Virus record (IMG/VR): IMGVR_UViG_3300022187_000199
Span: 1-26,175 of that record
Reading direction: 5' to 3' (one strand)
DNA length: 26,175 bases
From: a virus
Below, in pieces: positions 21,095 through 26,175 of the stretch (position 1 is its first letter; the number at the start of each line of letters is the position of its first letter). The position numbers and the translations under genes are program-made. The notes beneath the pieces are model-generated. The model ran no database searches. It worked only from the letters and a program-made list of their open reading frames with translations, and had not been told where the DNA came from.

Positions 21095-23836
21095 TTACTT
21101 AGGTTTAGGTGGTAATTGTTCAGCTAAAGCATTATAAAATACGCCTAAATTACCTCTATCTTTTGATGTTTGATGTGCATTATACACACTTATAAATACT
21201 GAAGTAGGTAGCTTTTTCATTTCCTCTATAGCCGTCACACCTACGTATCCCTTTTTCTCTAGGTCCTTCTTCATTGAATCACTAAAATAGTTAAATACAG
21301 CTTCTTTATTACTAAAGAAACTATCTTGTTCATCTTTAGCAGCTTTAATATCGTCTTTACCTAATTTATATCTAGTTGCTAAAGCAGTTTGTGCCTCTAA
21401 GATAAACCGTTGTTCATCAAGAAGTTGCTTTCTTGCTCTAATTTGATTTAATATAGCATCAGATTTTCCTTCATCTATATATCTAGCTTCTATAATATTT
21501 AATCTTTTAAGTTCATTGTCTAACTGTGTTGATTTAAGGTCTAAATCTCTTGATTTGTAATACATATCAGCTTGAGTTTTAGTAAGACCTAACTTATCTT
21601 GTAGTTCTCTTCGATCTAGTTGAGATGCATTCAGAGCAAGTGCACGTTGCTTATCGTTTAACTTAGACAAGTTACTAACTAATTGAGATTCTTTTGCTCC
21701 CTTTCCTACAGCTTCAAGTAAAGTCTGTCCACCGGGTTGTGCAAGAATACTAAATCCAAAGTTAGCCAACTGCATCCACTTATCTTGGTCAATATCTTTT
21801 CTTAACTTAGTTAAGTCTTCTCTTTCCTTTTTAGTAATATCTGATAGCTGTCCTGTAAGATCAGTTATTTGCTGCTGATAAGGATTGACAATGGATAGAC
21901 CAGAGGCAAAAGATTTTGCAGCAGGATTATTTATATTAACATTGTTATCAGCAGCAATTGCGCTTACATCTTCGTCCATATCCGTATTGGCAGATTCTGG
22001 TAATCCTGGACCTATATCAATAACAGGTTTAGGTGTATCTGCAGGAGGTGTATCTGCAGGAGGTGTAGCTGCAGGAGGTGTATCTGCAGGAGGTGTAGCT
22101 GCAGGAGGTGTAGCTGCAGGAGGTGTATCTGCAGGTGCAGGTTTAGGTGTAGCTGTAGCTGCAGGTGCATTAGATGTAGCAGATGCAACTGCAGAAGTTG
22201 GAATTTGACTAATCGGTACACCAACACCATATCTGGGATTTAAAGGAGCAACAACAGAACTTGAATTTTGTTCAGCTAATCTTGCCATTATTTTTCTTCT
22301 CTCTTCTAAAGTATCCTTACGTAATTGTTCAATAGAAGAAACATCTACTGCAGTTCTCCTTAACTGACTCGCTCTATCTCGCTCACGTTCTATTTCTAAC
22401 CTATCATCTGAAGGAAGGCTAGATTCTTCAGCAGCAGCAGGGAAATTATTTAAACCTCTATTATATATTTGTTCAGGAGTAAGTAGTCCTGTTAATTCAT
22501 TTGCTCTAATTTTATTTTCATTTCGTGGTATTGTTCCAAAAATACCAGTTCGAGAACGTCTATTTGCTGCATCTACTGCGTCTCTTCTGCGCCGTCGCTC
22601 TGCTTCTACTAAAGCAGGAGAAAAATTAGGATCGCCTGCCGCTCTATTTAATTCTTGTGTAGACATTTTAGACAACATATCTATCTGTGTTGAACCGCTA
22701 CCTGTTGGTGGACCACCATTAGAAAGAGAAATAAGACCACCTTCTTTAAAAGCATTAAACGCTTTACCAACACCTGCGGCTGCAAAACCTAAACCTGCTG
22801 CCTGTTGCAAGAATGAAGGAGCAGGTGTAGTAGTCTGTGAACGCGTCACAGTAGATGCAGGAATAGGTGCAGCATAACCACGAATGATTGACTGATAATC
22901 CTGTAGTGTACGCTCTGGGAATGTACGAGCAATCTCGTATTCTTGTTGTGCAATGTCCAATGCCTGTTGCTGTTGCTGTTGTCTTTGTGCACCAATAGCT
23001 TCAAGTGCAGACAACTCACGGAATGCCTGTCCCGGTGCTACTTGTCCTAGTGTAGCAAACTGTGCACCTGCAAGACGTTCACGTTCACGCTGCTGTTGTA
23101 GGCGTGCCTGTGCATCTTCATATGCTGAAGCTAAACCACGTGCTTGAATGTCACCTAGTTGCTGTTGTAAATTACGCGCTTGCTCTGCTTCAAGAATTGC
23201 CTGACGAGAACCACCAAATCCACCAGCACCTACAGCCTGTGCACCTAACTGTTGACGCTCTACGTCTGCTGCTCTACGTGCTTCACGTTGTTGTATATCT
23301 ACTACATTCTGTAGATAAGGATTCATAAACTGTGATACTTGTGGTGCAGTAGGAGCAAATGCACTAGCTGCTGTAAGTCTAGCAGCAGGATCAAAGTATT
23401 GCTGTCCTTGACCTACAAGACCTTTGATACTTTCAAATGCTTGCGTCTGCTCAGGAGCAAACTCTGCAATACGTGGACCTGAGAATGGAACATAACCTTC
23501 TACTTCTCTACGCTCTTGAATTGCGCGTGCTTTTTCAAGAGCATCAGTAACGAATGGTTTTAGTTCATCAGGAATAGTTTGTTGTTGAGTAACAGTCTGT
23601 GTAGCAGGAGGAGGAGGTGGAGGAGAACCACCACCACCAAACTGAATTAGATTGGTATGTGGGTTGATTGTACCTGATCCACCCATAGCACGCAGAACTG
23701 CCATCTCTTCCACGTTGACATGTGCAAGTTCAGTATCTCCATCAATACCTTTGCCTGACAGGTCTTCATAGAGACAGTTATACAGTTCAATCTTTTCTGC
23801 TACTGAAAGATCATTGATCAACTTGTTTGCTTCCAT
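21095..23836 (-). CDS. Q/P-rich virion-associated protein, 913 aa
   Basis: The protein is modular. Residues 31-68 carry DGDTELAHVNVEEMAVLRAMGGSGTINP, a module I recall from other marine phage virion genes. A poly-Pro/Gly linker follows at 67-77. Residues about 88-330 form a helical, Gln/Arg/Ala-rich domain (NPYLQNVVDIQQREARR, GAGGFGGSRQAILEAEQ, a QQQQQQ run at 286-291). An EGGLISLSNGG motif lies near 365-375. Pentapeptide repeats PPA(A/D)T occupy about 567-602, and a Lys-rich alpha-helical C-terminal third ends it. It is probably a tail, ejection or scaffold-like protein. It starts in a TAATG overlap with the GNAT-like gene, after AAGGAAA. Confidence 0.65.
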   Translation of the reverse strand: MEANKLINDLSVAEKIELYNCLYEDLSGKGIDGDTELAHVNVEEMAVLRAMGGSGTINPHTNLIQFGGGGSPPPPPPATQTVTQQQTIPDELKPFVTDALEKARAIQERREVEGYVPFSGPRIAEFAPEQTQAFESIKGLVGQGQQYFDPAARLTAASAFAPTAPQVSQFMNPYLQNVVDIQQREARRAADVERQQLGAQAVGAGGFGGSRQAILEAEQARNLQQQLGDIQARGLASAYEDAQARLQQQRERERLAGAQFATLGQVAPGQAFRELSALEAIGAQRQQQQQQALDIAQQEYEIARTFPERTLQDYQSIIRGYAAPIPASTVTRSQTTTPAPSFLQQAAGLGFAAAGVGKAFNAFKEGGLISLSNGGPPTGSGSTQIDMLSKMSTQELNRAAGDPNFSPALVEAERRRRRDAVDAANRRSRTGIFGTIPRNENKIRANELTGLLTPEQIYNRGLNNFPAAAEESSLPSDDRLEIERERDRASQLRRTAVDVSSIEQLRKDTLEERRKIMARLAEQNSSSVVAPLNPRYGVGVPISQIPTSAVASATSNAPAATATPKPAPADTPPAATPPAATPPADTPPAATPPADTPPADTPKPVIDIGPGLPESANTDMDEDVSAIAADNNVNINNPAAKSFASGLSIVNPYQQQITDLTGQLSDITKKEREDLTKLRKDIDQDKWMQLANFGFSILAQPGGQTLLEAVGKGAKESQLVSNLSKLNDKQRALALNASQLDRRELQDKLGLTKTQADMYYKSRDLDLKSTQLDNELKRLNIIEARYIDEGKSDAILNQIRARKQLLDEQRFILEAQTALATRYKLGKDDIKAAKDEQDSFFSNKEAVFNYFSDSMKKDLEKKGYVGVTAIEEMKKLPTSVFISVYNAHQTSKDRGNLGVFYNALAEQLPPKPK
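22032..22136 (-). repeat. seven tandem 15-bp units encoding PPA(A/D)T repeats
   Basis: On the plus strand the unit is GGTGTA(T/G)CTGCAGGA, repeated seven times without gaps at 22032, 22047, 22062, 22077, 22092, 22107 and 22122 (the last ends in T). The only internal variation is T or G at the seventh base, which switches Asp and Ala in the encoded pentapeptide. It forms a flexible linker in the 913-residue protein. Because the unit is 15 bases, shadow frames are also open here. Confidence 0.95.
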
Positions 23837-24267
23837 TACTCAATTTCCTTTACAATCGTAGTATAATACTTTTTAAAGTTAAACTTCTTAGTGTACTTTA
23901 GCCAGCCATCCCTGACATAACACTCAAGTCTTACTGCTCCTTGCTCTTTACCCCACTGCAATAGCGGAGAATTATCGTCCATTGTGTACTCGTACCACTT
24001 GCTTATTGTATGTGGCTTAGTTCCTACCAGTGGTAAAGACAATGCTTTACATTTTGGATATTGTATCAACTGTGTGATACATGCTCCTAGTATTCCTTCT
24101 TCTTCACTTGCCAAAACCCATAGCTGCATTTGATTGTGGAGAAGAGAAAGGTAAACATCATCTATGTCTCTTTCATTCATGCTCCTGTCTACAGGTTTTT
24201 TAATAAAGTGTTTTACATAAGGCCAAGTAACTTCTACACAGTTTTGTTCAATTCTTATTAGTTTCAT
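23836..24267 (-). CDS. GNAT-like acetyltransferase-fold protein, 143 aa
   Basis: The pattern fits a degenerate GNAT fold: a helix LHNQMQLWVLASEEEGILGACITQLIQYP with the central strand pair. A later WGKEQGAVRLECYVRDGWLKYTKKFNFKKYY matches the usual strand 5, helix and GF-like end. The acetyl-CoA loop (R/Q-x-x-G-x-G/A) is not clearly present, so enzymatic activity is doubtful. Similar short proteins sit beside structural genes in T7-like and other marine podoviruses, from memory, with no proven role. It lies between the Pro/Thr-rich protein and the 913-residue virion protein, with a TAATG coupling to the latter. Confidence 0.55.
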   Translation of the reverse strand: MKLIRIEQNCVEVTWPYVKHFIKKPVDRSMNERDIDDVYLSLLHNQMQLWVLASEEEGILGACITQLIQYPKCKALSLPLVGTKPHTISKWYEYTMDDNSPLLQWGKEQGAVRLECYVRDGWLKYTKKFNFKKYYTTIVKEIE

Positions 24268-24288
24268 TTTTTATTATTATTGTTCTTG

Positions 24289-24942
24289 TTAATTACCAAC
24301 TCCTTGATCGTCCCAATATCTTCTTTGACTCTCTGCAAATATCCTGTCTTGTTCTGCCTGTCTTTGTTCTGCAGTAGGTGCATTAGCTGCTGCTGCATCT
24401 TGATCTGCAAATCTTTTCTCCATTATTTCAAGTCTACGTAGTGTATCTCTCGCAGTAAGTTCGTCATCAAAATTAGTCCTAGATAATTCAGTTACATCTA
24501 TTTGTGGACCGGGAGAAGTATAGCCAGTACTGCCATATGGAGACAGTGGAATACTTGCAAGTCCTGTATAAGGTGATGTAGGTGTAGGTGTAAGTGGTGA
24601 AGTAATTCCACCACCTTTATTACTTTGTATAGGTGTAGGTAATGGTTGTGCTACTATTGGATCAGAAGCAAATGTAGGAGAAGGAATAGCAGCAGTACCA
24701 CCACCTTTATTAGATGTACTTGGAAAACCTATTGGTCCTGTTGGTGGTACTGGAAGTGTAGACATACCTGCACCACGATTTATTAACTGTGGTTTAGATG
24801 GTATTGTTGCTGGTGTTGTTGCTGGTGTTGTTGGTGGTACTGGAAGTGTAGACATGCCTGCACCACGATTTACCAACTGTGGAGTAGCTGGTGTTGTAGC
24901 TGGTGTTGTAGGTGTTGTAGTTACACCTCTTGCTCCTCCCAT
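24289..24942 (-). CDS. Pro/Thr-rich repeat protein, 217 aa
   Basis: Residues 1-110 are low-complexity Pro, Thr, Gly and Ala. An 18-residue block PQL(V/I)NRGAGMSTLPVPPT occurs twice, 30 residues apart, followed by two SNKGGG motifs. Residues about 150-217 are a charged helical domain (ARDTLRRLEIMEKRFADQDA, then AEQRQAEQDRIFAESQRRYW). A disordered arm plus a coiled helix suggests a virion linker or assembly protein. It lies between the lysozyme-like and GNAT-like genes and starts in a TAATG overlap with the former. No known family is recognised. Confidence 0.6.
   Translation of the reverse strand: MGGARGVTTTPTTPATTPATPQLVNRGAGMSTLPVPPTTPATTPATIPSKPQLINRGAGMSTLPVPPTGPIGFPSTSNKGGGTAAIPSPTFASDPIVAQPLPTPIQSNKGGGITSPLTPTPTSPYTGLASIPLSPYGSTGYTSPGPQIDVTELSRTNFDDELTARDTLRRLEIMEKRFADQDAAAANAPTAEQRQAEQDRIFAESQRRYWDDQGVGN
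24741..24882 (-). repeat. ~90-bp imperfect direct repeat
   Basis: The 52-base segment 24741-24792 recurs at 24831-24882, exactly 90 bases on, with four differences. The shared start is TTGGTGGTACTGGAAGTG. The intervening sequence has GCTGGTGTTGTT short repeats in both units. It encodes the duplicated PQL(V/I)NRGAGMSTLPVPPT block, so it is probably an in-frame tandem duplication. Confidence 0.9.
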
Positions 24943-26175
24943 TAAACTAATCCTCTCAAACCTTGTTGTGCATTAAGCTGTCTTTGTTGTTTTTGTGTTC
25001 CAAATGAATCTTGACGTATACCTTTAATAAAATTATCTAACTGTTCTGATCCTGCATTAGAAGAACCATTACCAAGCATTGCTACCACATCTGCAGGTAT
25101 AACATATTCGTCACGACTTAGCAAGGCTTTATCAGGATTGTTGCCCTCTACTTCAAAGAGTATTTGATCTGACATACCATCACCATTACCAACTACCTGA
25201 CCTTCAAAGTACTGACCAATATCACCACCTTGTGCATAACCTAATGCACCACGTACTCTATCTAAAAATGAACTTTGATCAGGAACAGTTATTTCTTGTC
25301 CTCGACTAATAACATTAGGATCAGAAATATTTTTATTTGCTTCAAGCAACTCATCTAAAGACATACCTTGTTGTTTTGCAATAGCAGATAAAGTATCTCC
25401 TGCTTGTACTTCATATTGTTTATCTTCACCACTAAGTATATTTCTTAATATAGAAAGTATTCCTGCGTCTTTTTCTGTATCAGATAACTTAGCCATTTGA
25501 GTTTCTTTTTGTACAGTGGGCATACCTGAATAAACAGAACTAAAAGGTTTATCATCATACATGTCTTTAGTTGTTGGAACAGATAGTTTTTTTAGTTCAT
25601 TAGAAACAAGTTCCATACGAGGTTTAATTCCTAATCTTTTTCTTTCCTCTGCTTTTCTATATTCTTCATTATTTAAAAATTCTTTGCTTGCTTTTTCATA
25701 CTCTCCAGCGTTAATTAATTTTATAGTTTCAGGACTACCACTTAAACTTCCTCTGAACCATTCACCTACCATAGCTGTTTTTAAACTTTGCGGAAAAGAA
25801 TTAAAATCTTTTATTTTATTTTTAATTTTAGGTAGTCTTTTTCTTATATCGCTTCTTAGTAATAAGTCAGCTTGCTCTTCTGTTATTTCTTTATCTGTCA
25901 TTTTTACATTTTCTGTATGACCATAACCTATAGTTGGCTTGTCTCCTTTTGTAGGTATATAGGGCTTGGCTTTAAACTTTTCTTTTTCTTTTAAAAAAGA
26001 AACATAAGGTTCAATACTTTCTTCTTGAGGAATATCTCCTCCCTCTCTTAACCCTACCAACCCACCTGTGTTAAATCCAAAGTCAGCGCCAGTACTAAAA
26101 GAAGTTGAAGGCGCTTTACCGCCTGCTGGAGTTGCATATGATTCTGGTCCTTGTGCTAGTTGTTGTCCAATAACT
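24942..26175 (-). CDS. lysozyme/LysM virion-type protein (5' partial, runs off the window)
   Basis: The frame stays open to the right edge: a TTG at 26060 could be read as a start, but codons upstream continue without a stop (GADFGFNTGGLVGLREGGD), so the true start is probably outside. After a GGLVGLREGG motif comes a GH24 lysozyme-like domain (about 25581-26021): FLKEKEKFKAKPYIPTKGDKPTIGYGHTE. It has a candidate catalytic Glu and the TIGYGH core, but the usual catalytic Asp is not obvious. A LysM peptidoglycan-binding domain follows (about 25278-25418; VQAGDTLSAIAKQQGMSLDEL). The C-terminus GNGDGMSDQILFEVEG and DEYVIPADVVAMLGNG resembles modules of marine phage virion proteins. It likely cuts peptidoglycan at entry, or may double as the endolysin. 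Confidence 0.8.
   Translation of the reverse strand, partial: VIGQQLAQGPESYATPAGGKAPSTSFSTGADFGFNTGGLVGLREGGDIPQEESIEPYVSFLKEKEKFKAKPYIPTKGDKPTIGYGHTENVKMTDKEITEEQADLLLRSDIRKRLPKIKNKIKDFNSFPQSLKTAMVGEWFRGSLSGSPETIKLINAGEYEKASKEFLNNEEYRKAEERKRLGIKPRMELVSNELKKLSVPTTKDMYDDKPFSSVYSGMPTVQKETQMAKLSDTEKDAGILSILRNILSGEDKQYEVQAGDTLSAIAKQQGMSLDELLEANKNISDPNVISRGQEITVPDQSSFLDRVRGALGYAQGGDIGQYFEGQVVGNGDGMSDQILFEVEGNNPDKALLSRDEYVIPADVVAMLGNGSSNAGSEQLDNFIKGIRQDSFGTQKQQRQLNAQQGLRGLV

Noticed and set aside
22032-22136. Possible CRISPR-like array
   Set aside because: The units are 15 bases, directly tandem and without unique spacers, and they lie inside a coding frame. No cas genes are present.
21885-22230. 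Open frames on both strands over the repeat array, giving GGVSA-type and HLLQL-type repeats
   Set aside because: The 15-bp unit is a multiple of three, so several frames stay open by default. Only the PPA(A/D)T frame fits the 913-residue gene.
1-26175. tRNA genes, insertion sequences, attachment sites
   Set aside because: I looked in all gene gaps and found no cloverleaf-like sequence, transposase motif or convincing att-type repeat. Gaps are under 110 bases, so little room exists. A tRNAscan run would settle the first point.

Overview
The window reads as part of the genome of a tailed double-stranded DNA phage (Caudoviricetes), most likely one infecting marine bacterioplankton. Protein-coding genes cover almost everything, and most are tightly packed. 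Many neighbours share a one-base TAATG stop/start overlap (1336, 4277, 10983, 15603, 16716, 23836, 24942), and others overlap by ATGA. The replication proteins are of T7 type: a fused primase-helicase, a family A DNA polymerase, a gp2.5-like ssDNA-binding protein and a gp3-like Holliday junction endonuclease. With them sit ThyX and a one-subunit RNR of apparent cobalamin-dependent (class II) type, a combination known from marine podoviruses such as roseophage SIO1 and its relatives. Host and exact taxon are inference. No integrase, repressor, phage RNA polymerase, large terminase, portal or major capsid gene lies in the window.

Plus-strand arm, 1-16373. Positions 1-2631 hold small unknown genes, a SAM methyltransferase and ThyX. 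Positions 2628-9292 hold the DNA replication and recombination block: primase-helicase, polymerase, a PD-(D/E)XK-like protein, SSB, a winged-helix protein, a RecB/Cas4-like exonuclease, endonuclease I and small accessory proteins. RNR and a 2OG-Fe(II) oxygenase follow. Then comes a small heat-shock protein (Hsp20) with its own sigma70-like promoter and a strong intrinsic terminator. After it lie a small unknown gene, a glycosyltransferase and a 765-residue fusion of glycosyltransferase, methyltransferase and MptE/Maf-like domains. The arm ends with a lysis cassette (holin-like protein, Rz, embedded Rz1) and the small terminase subunit.

Minus-strand arm, 26175-16330, read right to left. It holds a lysozyme/LysM virion-type protein cut by the window edge, a Pro/Thr-rich repeat protein, a GNAT-like protein, a 913-residue Q/P-rich virion protein, a 1191-residue protein resembling internal/ejection proteins, a beta-rich structural protein and a membrane-anchored coiled-coil protein. 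The two arms converge and overlap by 44 bases at the 3' end of terS, with no terminator visible between them.

How it fits together: ThyX and RNR supply deoxynucleotides. The T7-like replisome copies DNA, and exonuclease plus endonuclease I process recombination intermediates and may degrade host DNA. The glycan enzymes probably alter the host surface or the virion. The holin-like protein, the spanins and a muralytic enzyme carry out lysis. Two sigma70-like promoters, and no phage RNA polymerase in view, suggest that the host polymerase transcribes at least part of the genome.
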